Source: Cornus controversa (lineage: Eukaryota > Streptophyta > Magnoliopsida > Cornales > Cornaceae). Taken from it: a stretch of DNA of 64,000 bases. How positions within the stretch are numbered: the first letter of the stretch is position 1; the number at the start of each line of letters is the position of its first letter. A program made the translations under genes and the position numbers. The DNA lies in assembly GCA_026545225.1 (NCBI GenBank), contig CM048849.1:26670836-26734835 (forward strand), given 5' to 3'. Shown piece after piece: positions 1 through 12,060 of this stretch. The notes under the pieces were generated by a model. It was not told the DNA's origin, made no database searches, and saw only the letters and a program-made list of their open reading frames with translations.

Positions 1-781
1 TATACAATTACAAATTATAAATGATAAAATGTATGAATTAATGATATTGTTGAAAATTGATAGTAACATGGTCTGTATCGGCGGCTCGTTCCACCGTATG
101 GTATGATATGATTTTGTTCGTTTTGAGTCAAGCTCGTACTGTTTTATTCTTAAATTTTACTCCCAAATACTTTTATACTAATTGGAGATAAAATTACACA
201 TATAAACACATCCCCTAACGAATGGCATAACCATCTCTACAAGCTTAGTTTCCATCTCCTCACTTCAGAGATGACAAAAAATTCCCTCTATTGCACAGTC
301 TAGGTAAAAACCCAATTGATTGACTTTATTTTTAAATTTTTTTTTTTGTCAATTCTAATTTTATCCGTAGCATATTTGTGCACAATTGGTTCATACATTA
401 TATCATTCATTCATCTTAAATTCATAATAATTTTTGTCCAAAATATTTGCATCACAACTACTTTTTTTCTTCCTATAATACCCTTCTAATAACATCCAAA
501 ACCAATGCTTTCATGTGAGACAATCTTTAAAAAAAAAAAAAAAAAAGGAAAAATGTTTAAAACTAATAATATTTTCCCAAAAAACGAAAAAAAAAAGAAT
601 GAACACTGAGTACTACTGTTTCTATGAACAGTTTGCTTATATGAGAACCAACTTGTCTTTTCTCCTTTTCCATCTTTGTATCTATGTGCATTAAAATGAA
701 CAATCCAAACAGCCCCTAAAGTAGACAAAAATAAAATCAGGAAAAAAAAAGCAAGCAAAATTATATCTAAATATGAATTGT
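1..781. other. AT-rich 3' flank of the bHLH gene, no gene seen
   Basis: This stretch lies downstream of the minus-strand bHLH gene. It is AT-rich with homopolymer runs (poly-A around 530-546). The open frames I can read here are low-complexity and Phe-rich, with no recognisable domain. I see no transposon ends and no RNA gene. Part of it is probably the 3' untranslated region, but no polyadenylation site is certain. Confidence 0.5.
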
Positions 782-1730
782 CTATAATAGTAAAATCTCT
801 CTCTTGATCTTCTCCGCCGTGTGTACTCCATCGCCGCCGTTAACCACCGCCGTGATCGTCAACTTCAAGTGCTCTTCGTTGACGGAGACATTCACCGCTA
901 AAACCTCTGCCCGATGCCTCGCAAAGACCCCAACAATCTCCGTCACCAAACAGTATCTCCGAACCAACGACTCGATCTCAAAGAACACCATTCCATCGGA
1001 AATAGCAACGTCGACCGAGAAATTCCGGTTGGTACAGTGAGACAATGTTGGGTTTTTTGATGACGACGCCGCCGGCGACAGTAGCTTCTTCAGCTCCTCC
1101 ATCCTCTCTCTTTCTTTCTCAAGTCGTCGAATATATTCAATTGTACTAGAAACAATCGTCTCCCTCGATGCCTACAATTGTGTGTGTATATGTGTGCGTT
1201 AGTATATGTACAGAGTTATACATATAATTCACCAAATATATATGTTTTTCGTATATTTATGTACATACGTGCGTTGATATATATGTCAATAGGACATGAA
1301 TAGAGCTTGTTGAATTGTATTTGAGAAAACCCAATTACCATAGAAAGAGATTAGGGATTTGAAGAACAGAGAACATCTCTGTATATCTAGATGTATATAT
1401 GTGTGTACATATACATTTAATTCACCAAAATGAATGTATACACATGTGCTGGTACAGATATATATATGTGTGTGTGTGTGGAGGGGGGGAATAGAATTCA
1501 ATTACCTTAGGGAAGAGATTAGGATTGGGGAGGATGGATTGAAGAAGAGAGAACATTTCGGTGATTTTCTCTCTCCTGGCACGTTCCTTCTGTATACTCT
1601 CCCTATGATCAATGGCTTTTTGTCTGCTTCTCTTTCTGGAATTGGAGCCCTTTTCGTCAATGGAGGGTACTGTAAGTGTGGGCGAGAACTCCGATAATGG
1701 AGGAATCACAGAGTCACTGTAACCCTCCAT
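782..1730 (-). CDS. bHLH transcription factor with C-terminal ACT-like domain, two exons
   Basis: Predicted nuclear DNA-binding regulator. Exon 1 is 1730-1506, a GT donor follows Lys (AAG|gtaatt), the intron is 1505-1172, and exon 2 is 1171-782 after a ttgtag acceptor. The junction is phase 0 and gives 204 residues. Residues about 40-100 form a bHLH domain: a basic region with Glu-Arg-x-Arg-Arg, helix 1 (EMFSLLQSILP), a loop with NPNLFPK, and helix 2 (ETIVSSTIEYIRRLEKE) running into a Glu/Lys-rich coiled coil. The C-terminal 75 or so residues (EIVGVFARHRAEVLAVNVS) look like the ACT-like fold of plant bHLH proteins. The spacing fits the bHLH95/ZHOUPI type best, but the usual basic-region His is Ser, so subfamily is uncertain. 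I chose the Met at 1730 because it has A at -3 and G at +4. An in-frame Met at 1805 would add 25 residues encoded by a GA-rich stretch and has a poorer context. Confidence 0.85.
1311..1390 (-). repeat. Partial duplicate of the exon 1 end inside the bHLH intron
   Basis: The intron contains a diverged copy of the sequence around the exon 1 donor. On the minus strand it reads EMFSVLQ, then IPNLFLW and a stop, against EMFSLLQSILPNPNLFPK in the true exon. The segment coding SILPN has been lost. The flanking AT/GT-rich sequence around 1390-1450 is also echoed, so a segment of about 150 bp seems to have been tandemly duplicated. The copy has no good donor in the same place and is probably non-functional. 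Confidence 0.65.
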
Positions 1731-1805
1731 GATTTCCAGAAACAGTTTGCTTGTTTCCTTTTCTTCTTCTATTTCTCTCTCTCTTTCCTTTCCTTTATCC
1801 CTCAT

Positions 1806-1848
1806 ATAATACTGTTAACAAATACATATATTATATATATATAACACA

Positions 1849-1883
<35 letters not shown>

Positions 1884-2109
1884 GAGAGAGAGACAGAGAG
1901 TTGGGTCGTTGGCATATATATGGAGGGAAGTGATATTTGGTTTTAATTGGTTAAGGAAACTGTTAGAATATTTGCTGAGGCGAGAGAGAGATCAGTTGGC
2001 AGAAGAGAGAGTATCACTGTATCAGGTAATGTTTAGGCACGTCCCAATAAATTATAATGTTGTGATTCACTTCAATTTGGTACTTCAATTCCATTCTCTA
2101 TTTACTCCC

Positions 2110-2167
<58 letters not shown>

Positions 2168-2553
2168 TTTGAGAATTTAATATTGATCATGCGAACCGAG
2201 TGTGATTAAATTCATGACATTTTAAATGTGAATAATTTAGCGAATTACTGCCTAGAAAAATTAGAATTAGAATGGTTTTTGTTTTTGATGAAAAGAAGAC
2301 TTATAATTCAAGGAGTGTTTATATATATATATATATCAGGATATATTCTTATTTATGGCACTGTCATGCATTCACAATCGTGATCGTTAGATAAATTATT
2401 TTACACCATAAATAACAGAAGACATTTTAAATCGCCAGAATTATTTTTTTAACAAATCGGGACCATTAGATTGAGTTTTTTTTTTGGTCTTAGAATAGAT
2501 ATAACTTGATTATATGCAATACAATGGAAATGCAAATGCCCAAACAAACACAT
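1806..2553. promoter_or_regulatory. bHLH upstream region with compound microsatellites
   Basis: This is the presumed promoter and 5' untranslated region of the minus-strand bHLH gene. It holds a (CA)n-(TA)n-(GA)n compound microsatellite at 1847-1898 and about 26 TA units at 2114-2165. TATATATA runs about 100 bp upstream of the chosen start (1828-1843) could serve as a TATA element, but simple repeats make this ambiguous. No other gene is visible. Confidence 0.5.
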
Positions 2554-5121
2554 GTGGGGGTGTTCTTGGGCCTTAAGCAAACTGTACATGGGTGATCATA
2601 CTGTATGTGTCAGACAGGGAGATTTCCATGCTCAACTACTCTGGACCATCAGATTGAATTGCATGTATTTTTGTCAGTGCTTTTACACAACAGAGGAAAC
2701 AAATGATGGTCAAAATTTTCCTTTCGGAATCTGTTAGGTGGGCCCATCTTTGTAGAACAGGCACATGCCTTCCCTCTCAATATCAGCTTTCAGGAGAGAG
2801 TGCAATATTCCTTTTTCCAAATTATCAAAAATCGTTGAATCGCAATTATATATATATATATATACACGTGTGTATGTATATACGTATATGTGTGCGTTTT
2901 CTAGGAGTGAATTTTATATTTTTATCTAATACAACCCTAAGCAAAAACTCTTACCTTATATTCTGGAGGTTCGAGAGTTCAAATTCCCTTAAAACAATCT
3001 TTAAATTTCATTTCCAAAAGGGAGAGCTGTAAAACCTTCTCTTTGCAGTCAGCCCAGCCCAATAAGAGTACGATATAGATCAAGTGAGGTTTGGGCATGG
3101 TCTACAAACCTACTTTCATCAAAATCAAAATCAAAATCAAAGTAATTTCATTTCAGATTCTTCCACATGGGCCTAAAATTTTATTTGATTGCTCAAACTT
3201 CAAAGTAATTTCACTCCTATATTGTTTGTACCAACATATAAATTTGACTGTAGGCCCGTGTGGAAGAATCTGAGAATACTAGTTGATGACGTGGAAAATG
3301 AAATTGAATTTGATGATGAAAGCACAGCCATAGAGAAGACCCATTTAGTAAATAATTGTTGGCGAATGTGTTCTTAACACGTGGCAACTAGGGGGAGACA
3401 TTCTGCACAAACTCACGAATCCTTTCATTAATTAATGACGGTTAGGTCCGTGATTTAAATAAATAGGTCATAAAGGTGTCAGTTAACTAAAAGAGTATAA
3501 TTAATGAATTGTTAGCGGCACTTAAATATAAATCTTTTTTAAAATATAACCCAAACGTAATTGGGACAGAACCGTGATACACTTTCTCTCTCTCTAAACT
3601 ATACCAACTCTCTTTTTCTCTAAAAAATTTTAACAACTCATAAATTTTACATATATGTGCGTGTATATATAATATACAAATCAGGTATAAATTAATTTCT
3701 TGAATCAAACTCTTTCTATATATTTTTTGAGTCAAACTCTCTCTCTCTCTCTAAACTGAAATATTATCTAGATATGTGTATATGTATATATAAATATATA
3801 TAGTTGCTTTGTCCATCATCAAACTCTCTTTCTTTCTCATACACATACTAGTCTTAGTTACAGATGCATAAGACTTGCATAAAGTATTCACATGGACATT
3901 TTGTTTAATTCTCATTTTACAGTTAGATGCACCATATGCATAACCTTATTTTTCATTTGTGCAATTCTTTCTATTAAACTTTCTGATATGACTTACCATA
4001 TCGAATTTTTCATGCAACAGATCGAGTGTCACAGTAATTAATACTCTTTTTTTATTTCTAAATTTTTCCTTCAGTTTTTATATTCTTTTATTAATTTTTA
4101 TTTCACAACTTTTGTCCACAAGTTAAATAAATATACAAGTAGTTTCATGTTAATTTAAAAGAAGAGTATCCTTATAGTGAATCCAATATAAAAAATTTGG
4201 GCACAACTTTTAAGGTGGGGCCTTAAAAGATCACATCACATTAATGATTATACCTAAGAATTAGTTTCTTATTATATTGCGTCTAAAGTTATCTTGGACC
4301 AAATATATATATATATATATAATGTATTTGGTCTAAGATAATTTAAGAATCAATGTGTGTGTTACACACATAAAGTCTAAAATTAAGACTTTTAATACCT
4401 TTCAAAATTAAAATCTTAAATGGGAAGCTTAAAGTTTACAATTCATGTGAAATTTTAGTTTCTTACCAATTGATGTAGTTTATGCTCACTTAAATATTTT
4501 ACATTAAATGAATATTGAGTTTTTAATGTAACAATATTGGCTAACGGAGCACAAAAAACTTCATATTTGAAATTGTCTTTGCCCCTACCCAATTAATATA
4601 GAGATAAAATTTCTATTGTGATTTTTAGAGAGAGAAAATTGGACCTATGAATTTAAATATAATTTTTTTAAAAAAATGTAATTGGGTTCGCTGGTAAGAT
4701 GAGGGTTGACTTACCCATTTAATACCCAACCCATTTATGACCTGTTAAACCGGGTCAATAATAGATTATTGTTCCGTTTAATACTTGCCCATTTGCCACC
4801 CTTAGTGGCAACAGAGGAAAGTGAAGGAGTTGGTTAACTACAAATATAACTTTAATATAACCATCAAATTTTCAATTACCTTGTATTTCCTTTGTACTTT
4901 TCTATATTCATAAGAGTTTTTTAGTTTAGTTGAGGCCTTGCACTAATAGAAATTCACTTTCATTTTAGTCCATTTCCTCTACTTTCATTTCATTTTATTT
5001 TATTTCCTTTAATTTACTGCATTTGTAGAAGTAGAGTAAAGTAATTCAAACATCAAGTCTTGTATCATTCATATGAGACTATTTATGGGATAAAGTCAAC
5101 GTTTGGATGTCTTGTCTACTT
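2554..5121. repeat. Duplicated non-coding block, copy 1, left part
   Basis: This stretch aligns along its length with 45812-48566. Shared landmarks are the ttttcctttcggaatctgtt segment (2712/45908), the cagcccaataagagta segment (3056/46625), the gggcacaacttttaaggtgg segment (4199/47613) and the gtggcaacagaggaaagtg segment (4805/48179). No domain-bearing ORF is shared by the two copies. Its right edge at about 5121 is where the retroelement insert of copy 1 begins, and the block resumes at 28104. TA and GA/CT microsatellites vary in length between copies. Confidence 0.8.
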
Positions 5122-5174
5122 ATCTATAAAGACTGTGACCAATTTTGGTCGATTTTCCTTTTTATTTCATTTAT

Positions 5175-7144
5175 TGTCATATAAGCGATTTAAATGATGA
5201 TATGCATGTTTTAAACATGAAATGCATGTTTGGGAACTTGTATAAGGGTCCTGAAAAGTTTTGGAAACGTTTGGTAGAATTTGAGACTTTTGGGTAAGTG
5301 GGGCCCGAGACTTATGTCTTCTGGGCCTGAAAAATTTGAAAATTTTGGAATAATACAAAATTTTGAGATTAGACTCATTAAAATATTTGATGAATTAAGG
5401 AATCAATTTCGAGTCCGTATGAGTTTTCAAAATTAAAAACGGAGTCTGGAAAGATATGTTAAGTGACTAGTGCCATTTTGGTAAATTAGAGAGGCTAGGG
5501 CTATAAATACAAGATAGAACAATTCAACACATATTCTCCCACTCTATTGCAGCCGATCAAGAGAGTCCACCATCTCTCTATAATTCTTTATTCATTCTCT
5601 TTTGAATTTGAGGAGCTTGGAGCGTGAATTGGAGAATACTAAAGAAGAAAAAGGTTGATCTACGCGACGAGGGCTCGAGTTTAATCAGTTCAAAGTCAAA
5701 TTCGAACAAGGTTGAATTTGGTGAGGTTTAGGAGTTTTGTTTAGAAGCTCTTCTAAACTAAGGTAGGGATGCCTAAACCATTAAATATGGGGTTTGTGTG
5801 AGTATATTGGTTATCTATAGCACCCAATTAGTTATATGTGTATGATTAGATGTTTCTCAAAGTTAAAACATGTTATATTATACAATAAAATTAATTCTCA
5901 TTGTGAATTGATGTGATTTATGTGTTATTGTTGCTACACGTGATTATGTAACATATTGAATGAGAAATGTGAGAGAATTATATATGTTTCATGTGTATAT
6001 GTGAATGTGACACTTATGTGTTTGGTGAATTGCCTTAAAGAGCATGATTAGATGCAAAGCATATTTTTATCATTGAATTAGATGATATGACATGAGTAAA
6101 GATGGACATGGGCATGAGAATTATGAATTGTTCATGCATAGCACATACATTGGTGTAAGGGTGTATGTGAAGAAAGAGAGGAACACCGAATGGATAGACA
6201 ATGGAGTCCGATAGCACCATCATCGGATAGGCCGACAATGGAGTTCAGATGTTCAAAAAGAGAAAGGAAAACGAATATTGGATGGGCCGTCAATGGAGTC
6301 CATATTCTAGGTCATGGTGGTGTGTGTGTAAGACTATATGCTTATATTGAATATGTGTATAACCTTTAATGTTTCGAGAACATGTAATCGACTATGCTTT
6401 ATGACTATGATTTATATGTAAGGTTTTGGGACATAAATGTGTGTTAAATGATGAGGATGATGAACTTTAATCCATTTTGCATTCCATTATGCATGTATAA
6501 CTATTGTAGAAATGATTGAGTTGAGGAAGTGGTATATTTGTGCATAGCATGTCAAGGATGAGGATTAAAATATTAGAAAGGGCACTTGGGAAAATTATGT
6601 AGGAAATTGTTGGAGATGACAACGATTAATCGCAGGCACCACTTCGATTAATTGCAGTTGGTTGATTAATTTGAGTCATCACTTCAATCAATGAAAATTT
6701 TAGCTTTAAAAGAGAGGTCAATTCCAGTGTGTTCTGATAGAATCTGCGATACAACTTCAATTGATCGTAGCTTCGATTAATCAAAACCTCAATTGCGATT
6801 AATCGTAATGAGGATTGCGATTAATCGAAAGGCAATGTTTGATTAATCGCACTGTATGATAACCCAGTTTTAATAAAAAGACTTAAGTATGCATATGCTT
6901 CAACAAGGGAACCACTAATAAGAATTGACTCATATATGTATAGATGTACACATTATTGGTACGATTTTGATTAAGCTTCCACGGGTTAGCCTCGGTGGTC
7001 TGTAACAGAGCTGAAGGTAAGAAAGGTAAATTGTCATGGTTGTCCAGGTTGTGGGTTGACGATCTGATACCCATAACATCTCACTACCAAGAATTTGGAC
7101 TCGAACCAATGGAGTTTTGGTGGTCCAAATTTTGGAGCGTGATA
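5175..7144 (+). mobile_element. Chromovirus-type Ty3/gypsy 5' LTR
   Basis: The LTR starts near TGTCATAT (5175) and ends at GTGATA (7144), a decayed TG...CA pair. It is followed by a tRNA-Met primer binding site, tggtattagagc at 7148-7159, one mismatch from the canonical TGGTATCAGAGC. A TATA box (ctataaatac) lies at about 5503. An array of the palindrome CGATTAATCG and variants occupies 6623-6849. The reverse complement of its 3' end recurs at 10566-10650, showing related copies in the opposite orientation. The left boundary is inferred, because the partner LTR is missing. Confidence 0.65.
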
Positions 7145-7510
7145 GCTTGGTATTAGAGCTCTAGGTTCGAATACCTAAGGATGAAGGGTAATAGTCAGAT
7201 CACGTATGAATTCAGAATGATTAGAACCTTTGAGTTTTAGAACCTAGGAACGTGGGTAGACATGACATAGTTGATTTGAGAACTTATGTGTATATGAAGT
7301 ATGCTTATGTGATAACATGTGACATGTGCTATGTATTATGTGTTCACTTGAGAACATATGTTATATATTATGTGTTTAATTGAAAAACATGCCTATGTGC
7401 TACGTGTTTAAGTGATAACATGTTCCTATATTGCGTAGTGATTGATTGTGTTAGGTGAATAACATGAGATAATTTATTGTCGTTAACCTATCCCTTGGCT
7501 ATATAGCACT

Positions 7511-9080
7511 ATGCCACCTAGATGCCGTGGAGGAGCAGTTGGGGGTTCTTGAGGAAAACCATTTGGTCACATAAATGACTGCAACCCTTAGAGATTTTGT
7601 GAGGACAGCTTCCACTGAGGTACAACAACCAATTGTGCAATCGAAAGAAACTGAAAGTGAGAGGTGCTTTAAGTTGATCACAAGATTCAAGAAGTTGATA
7701 CCTCCTACTTTCGAGGGAAACTCAGATCCGTTAGTGGCGGATAATTGGCTTGAGCAAGTGGAGAAACATCTAAGGGTGATGTCTGCACCCGATGATAGGG
7801 TGAAGCTGATACTAGTTGCTTACTTGTTTTAAGGAGGTGCCGAGTAATGGTGGAAGTCAGTAGGTTATCGACATGATGTTGTGACCATGGGGTGGAAAGA
7901 GTTTAGACTTTTTTTCTTGACCATTGCTTTCTAAGGCCTAAGAGAAGGGCACTAAGGAAGAAATTTAATGAGCTAATTCATGACGGTATGATAGTGACCG
8001 AACATGAGAACAAATTCACTTATCTCTCACGTTTTGCACCTGAAGTGGTGAGAGATGAGGAAGAGAATACGTGGAGGTTTGTCAATTGCCTTCACCATTC
8101 TATCAGGACAATGGTGTCTATATTAGGCATAAATGTGTATGCCGAAGTAGTGGAAAAAGCTTGGATGACAGAGGTAGAAGCCAAAGATAGGCAAGAGAAG
8201 TGAGAGGCTTAGAGGCAGAACAAGAATTTGATAGTTGCCTCAAAGGGACACACAAAGAAGAGGTTCAAGAGTGGTTCCTCACATTCAGCGGGGTCAGTGG
8301 GATCGCCTATGGTACGTTCTACACCTATCACTCCTATGCCTTTGGGATCTGTTAGGATAGAGTCATTGTGCTACAGTTGTAAGCAACCGGGATATTATAA
8401 AGCGAATTATCCTATGAGGCTACCTATGACTCAGCCTAGTACGATAACTTGCTTTGCTTGTGGTCAATAGGGGCACATGGTAAGGCATTGTCTATAACAA
8501 GGTGGAAGTGCTAAGGGTGGTTAGAGTACATAGCAGAGGCCAGCTTAGACCGTGACCGCACACTTAAGTTATAGAGCATTGCTTCCACCACAACCAGCTT
8601 TGTCAGCTCAGAGTGCACGACTTATGAGGGGGTTTAGCCCTAGTGCGTCTACATATCAGTCTAATTTTCAAGGAAGTGGGGCACATAAGCAGAGGACTCA
8701 AGGTAGAGTGTATGCTGTGACACCTATAGATTTTTAAGCAGGACCATTAGTGGTCATAGGTATATTTCTGGTGTATAGTTCTTGGGCTCGTGTATTAGTT
8801 GATTCGGGTGCGTCATACTCATTCATTACTACATCATTTGCATGGGCATTGGGGCTAAAGGTTAGTTCACTGGGTAGAGATGTTTGTGTTTATATGCCAG
8901 TGGGTGGTATAGTGATTCTAGACGGGGTATGCCGGGAATGTGCTATTAAAGTAGCCGGACGTACACTTGAGTTTGATTTCATTATACTTGACATGAGTAG
9001 TTTTTGTATCATCCTTGGGATGGACTGGTTATCAGAATTTTTGTGACAATAGATTGTTTTATAGGACGGGTGACGATTTG
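7511..9080 (+). pseudogene. Chromovirus gag-protease remnant
   Basis: A decayed polyprotein follows the primer binding site. It opens with MPPR at 7511, typical of Del/Tekay-like gag. A gag core is split over several frames: PPTFEGNSDPLVADNWLEQ near 7702, then the stretch at 7988-8200. Two CCHC zinc knuckles follow near 8370 (CYSCKQPGYY, with His and the last Cys replaced) and 8452 (CFACGQ, stop, GHMVRHC). The aspartic protease at 8750-9046 keeps the catalytic DSGAS (8801-8815) and ends with ILGMDWLSEF. A frame-shifted IDCFIGRVTIC marks the start of the RT linker. Reverse transcriptase, RNase H and integrase are absent: the sequence stops at a junction with an LTR. Stops and frameshifts make it non-functional. 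Confidence 0.8.
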
Positions 9081-10561
9081 TGTCACGCCCCAATTTTTGA
9101 GTAATCAAAGACTCCGTCTTCGAGCCCAAATCTCGAGGTGAGTTCGTCCATTAAGTCCTAATGAACTATCTCAACCTTTAATTACCGCAGAATCTTAATC
9201 ATACACAAATAATTATATTCATATAATTCAACATCAACTGGTCTCAATGGGCCCCAGACGTGACCACTTAAACACTTCTAACAACATTCCAAAGTGTTAC
9301 CCTGTCTATGGATTATGATCTATTGTAATAGAGATTATGATGTATCGTAATATCTTGCAAAATGTGCAGCTTTTCACTCACTTTCCTTAACATTTTTACT
9401 ATCCATTGCAAATGGGATCCATCGTAATAGAGATTATGATCTATTGTAATCACTTGACTGCTATTCCTGCAGAATTTTCAAGTGTCCAATATTCCATGCA
9501 ATTCATATCCAATTTCATTCTTTAACATGCATACATTCTCCTTGAAATATAAAACACCTAAAATAGTATATAGCATATGTAACATGATCTAAACATAAGA
9601 TTTATATATCTAAATGGATCATGTCTAATATTACAAACACATTGGGATTTCAAACCATCCTTCATATATTCATTCGTTCTTCAAAAGTTGTGAACATGCC
9701 ACACATGGCTAATACATTGGAAGCACAAATACATAAAGATTATCCAAATGTAAGAACAACATTTCTAAAATAATTTACATGCCACAACCCGGCATGGATA
9801 TTTATATGAACATATTCAAAAGAACACCAAAAGTCTCACTCGAGTATTTCTAAGATTCGTCCTCTGCCGGTGCTTTATCTGAAAAAGGTTTGGGAGAGGG
9901 GGATGAGCATACAACTAGCCAGTAGAGATGATCCACCTAACTTAACAATGACTCAGGCAGCCATGCATAAATGCAAAATGAGATCTTTATGCAACTACAT
10001 GACATGTTTCAATACTCGTAAACTCAAGATTTATTCAATATTAGACATAAGAATGATATCACACATCTCATATGTATAAAAGCAGTTTAATATGAATTAC
10101 ATTCACAATTAAACTCAACACCACGTATACTCTAAAATCAAACCAATTAGGGACTTCTGATTCTCACATCCATAGTAAGTGTCTTTGAAGACCACATACT
10201 CTACTTACGCTTTACGGGTTGCTAATCCGACGGTAGTGATATCCACTTGGCCAAGTTTTGGGCCTTTCAACCTAGGGCTTTGGGCCCTTCTTATTTTTTA
10301 CACATTTGTCCCAAAATCAATAATCAACACATAAGCGTAAATTTTATTATAAGTACACAAGAAGTCAAGATTTTCACAAAACTCACTCCCAATGCATTAT
10401 GTCTAAAGCTAATGCATATCAAGTTCAACCCAAGCGTACTCCAATTCAAATTCCAATCAACTTATGAAAGAAAATCAACCATTATGCATTTTCAAGAACA
10501 CCCCCTTTATGCATTTCACTTAATCATGGAGTCAAAATTCACATATGCCTCCAAATGAACA
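9081..10561 (-). mobile_element. Solo LTR of a related chromovirus, minus orientation
   Basis: Read on the minus strand, this segment ends in GGGGCGTGACA, matching the 3' end of chromovirus LTRs. It contains an inverted-repeat motif array (9309-9450) at about the same distance from its end as the CGATTAATCG array in the 5175-7144 LTR. Five flanking bases, atttg (9076-9080) and aattg (10562-10566), are a near-match and could be a target-site duplication. If the insert is removed, the protease remnant abuts another LTR end at about 10566. No internal coding domain is present. Confidence 0.5.
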
Positions 10562-10565
10562 CAAT

Positions 10566-10800
10566 TGTCACGCTCCAAAATTTGGACCGTCTGGACTCCT
10601 CTGGTCCAAGCCCAAACTCTGGGTAGTGAGGTGTCATGATCGCCCTATTATTACTGCACAACCCGGACAACTATGACAAACTACCATTATCACCTTTGGT
10701 TTTTACCTGAACCACCGAGACCATTACATGTAGTGAAAGTCCTATCATATACATCAACACATCAATTCCTCATCAAAATATTATAATGGTCATTAATGAA
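10566..10800 (-). mobile_element. Truncated chromovirus LTR 3' end
   Basis: On the minus strand this matches the end of the 5175-7144 LTR (tgtcacgctccaaaatttgg begins at 10566; the equivalent on the other strand is at 7122-7144). Only about 235 bp remain before Tat-type LTR sequence begins at about 10800-10815. Confidence 0.6.
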
Positions 10801-10814
10801 GTAGAAATCCACCT

Positions 10815-12045
10815 TGAGCTGGTCAAACGACAACATGTAAAGAGACAAGAGAAGGGTAATCGAGGGAACACCGACATGGTGCCAGCCAATTGCTATGGTG
10901 ACCCTTGTGGGCGGGTGTGATATGGGCAACTGCGAGAGACACTGGACGAGCTACCACACTGGCAGGCTATAGGGTGCTCAATCCCACATTGCTTGGGTGT
11001 GGAGAAGGGGATGTGCTTATATGAAGTGTGTTCTCTCCAAATGGTATGAGACCTTTTGGGGTAAAACCCAAGAACAAAGGTTTGGCCTAAAGCGGATAAT
11101 ATCATACCATGTGGTGGAGCGAGTCGTTACAAATGGTATTGGAGCCAGACCTAGCTGAAAGTGTGCCGACGAGGACGTCGGGCCTCCTAGGGGGTGGATT
11201 GTGGTGACCCTTGTGGGCGGGTGTGATATAGGCGGGTGCGAGAGACATTGGGCGAGCTACCACTCTGACAGGCTACAAGGTGCTCAATCCCACATCACCT
11301 AGGTGTGGAGAAAAGGATGTGCTTATATGTAGTGTGTTCTCTCCAAATGGTATGAGACCTTCTGGGGTAAAACCCAAAAATAAAAAGCGTGTGGGCTTGG
11401 CCCAAAGCAGACAATATCATACCATGTGGTAGAGTGAGTTGTTATAACTGCACTCCGATGATGAAGTTAAAAATTGAAAGGGCTTTCTTAAACTATAAGG
11501 GCACTTTAGAGGGTATTAGTTGCATACTTGGTATCTGGACCGTCTTTGTATTTATAGTAATTTAATGGGAACGTGTCCTAGTAGGAGACTAACTCTTTAA
11601 TTCTCTAAATTTATCTAGAGATAGAAAATTCCTGGTCAAAGTATACTTCTTATCCACATCACCTTATTATCAACTTCTACGTCATACGTTTCATAATTGG
11701 AGTCAAATACTCTATTAGATGCCACTTGTTCATGAGGGTCGCCCATTGAGCCTTAGGAACACTCTAGCTGGCCCATTGGGCTGTAAAAATGAAATCCCAT
11801 TTTAAAAAATTTTGCTGACATTCCATCTTGGCCCACGGATTCGAACCGAACCTGTTAAGCTCCTAGGCTAGCCAGTTGGGCTGGCCTTTGGGGACCATCG
11901 GGCCAGCTTTCCTGGCCGGCCTTGGTTGGCCCACTTTTTGTGAGACTTCTCTCTCTACTTTTTGTGAGACTTTTCTCTCTACTTTTTGTGAGACTTTACT
12001 TTTTGAGATACTTCTCTCTCTACTTTTTATAAGACTTTAGGAGAC
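10815..12045 (-). mobile_element. Tat-lineage Ty3/gypsy LTR, minus orientation, interrupted by a TRIM
   Basis: This segment is homologous to the LTR pieces at 36902-37560 and 42467-42812. Its minus-strand 3' end is near 10815 (caaacg, then gaccagctca). A minus-strand TATA box (ctataaatac, complement of 11548-11557) precedes a U5-like stretch. The U3 part (11740-11935) is GC-rich with repeated ggccagc/gggcc words and ends in a tandem repeat of about 27 bp built on ctttttgtgagact (11932-12043). A complete TRIM element sits inside at 10896-11446. Next to it, from 12061, lies the Tat antisense ORF, as expected for the 3' end of a minus-oriented Tat element. Confidence 0.6.
10896..11446 (+). mobile_element. 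TRIM (terminal-repeat retrotransposon in miniature)
   Basis: Two direct LTRs of about 240 bp (10896-11131 and 11202-11446) flank only about 70 bp of internal DNA. Each LTR starts TGGTGACCC and ends GTTACA/GTTATA. Directly after LTR1 comes a tRNA-Met primer site, tggtattggagc (11134-11145), matching 10 of 12 canonical bases. Directly before LTR2 is a polypurine tract, agggggtgga (11190-11199). There is no coding capacity, so movement would rely on proteins supplied in trans. The LTR text (aatcccacat, ggtaaaacccaa, acaatatcatacc) is of a type widespread in plants. There is no 5S-rRNA-like promoter, so it is not Cassandra. It lies inside a Tat LTR; flanking attgc/actgc may be an imperfect target duplication. 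Confidence 0.8.
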
Positions 12046-12060
12046 TAGATCTAGAACACT

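Noticed and set aside
486-758. Phe-rich minus-strand frame
   Set aside because: Low-complexity poly-A/T translation with no domain; probably downstream of the bHLH gene.
1803-1805. Upstream Met as the bHLH start
   Set aside because: The extra 25 residues come from a GA-rich stretch, and the Met at 1730 has the better context.
3189-3377. Short frame with an acidic stretch (VDDVENEIEFDDES), with related text at 28530, 46790 and 50950
   Set aside because: Repeated in the duplicated block but interrupted in the other copies and not matching a family I know. It is kept as repeat DNA.
10896-11446. Cassandra-type TRIM with 5S promoter
   Set aside because: The LTRs lack the 5S internal promoter sequence, so it is another TRIM family.
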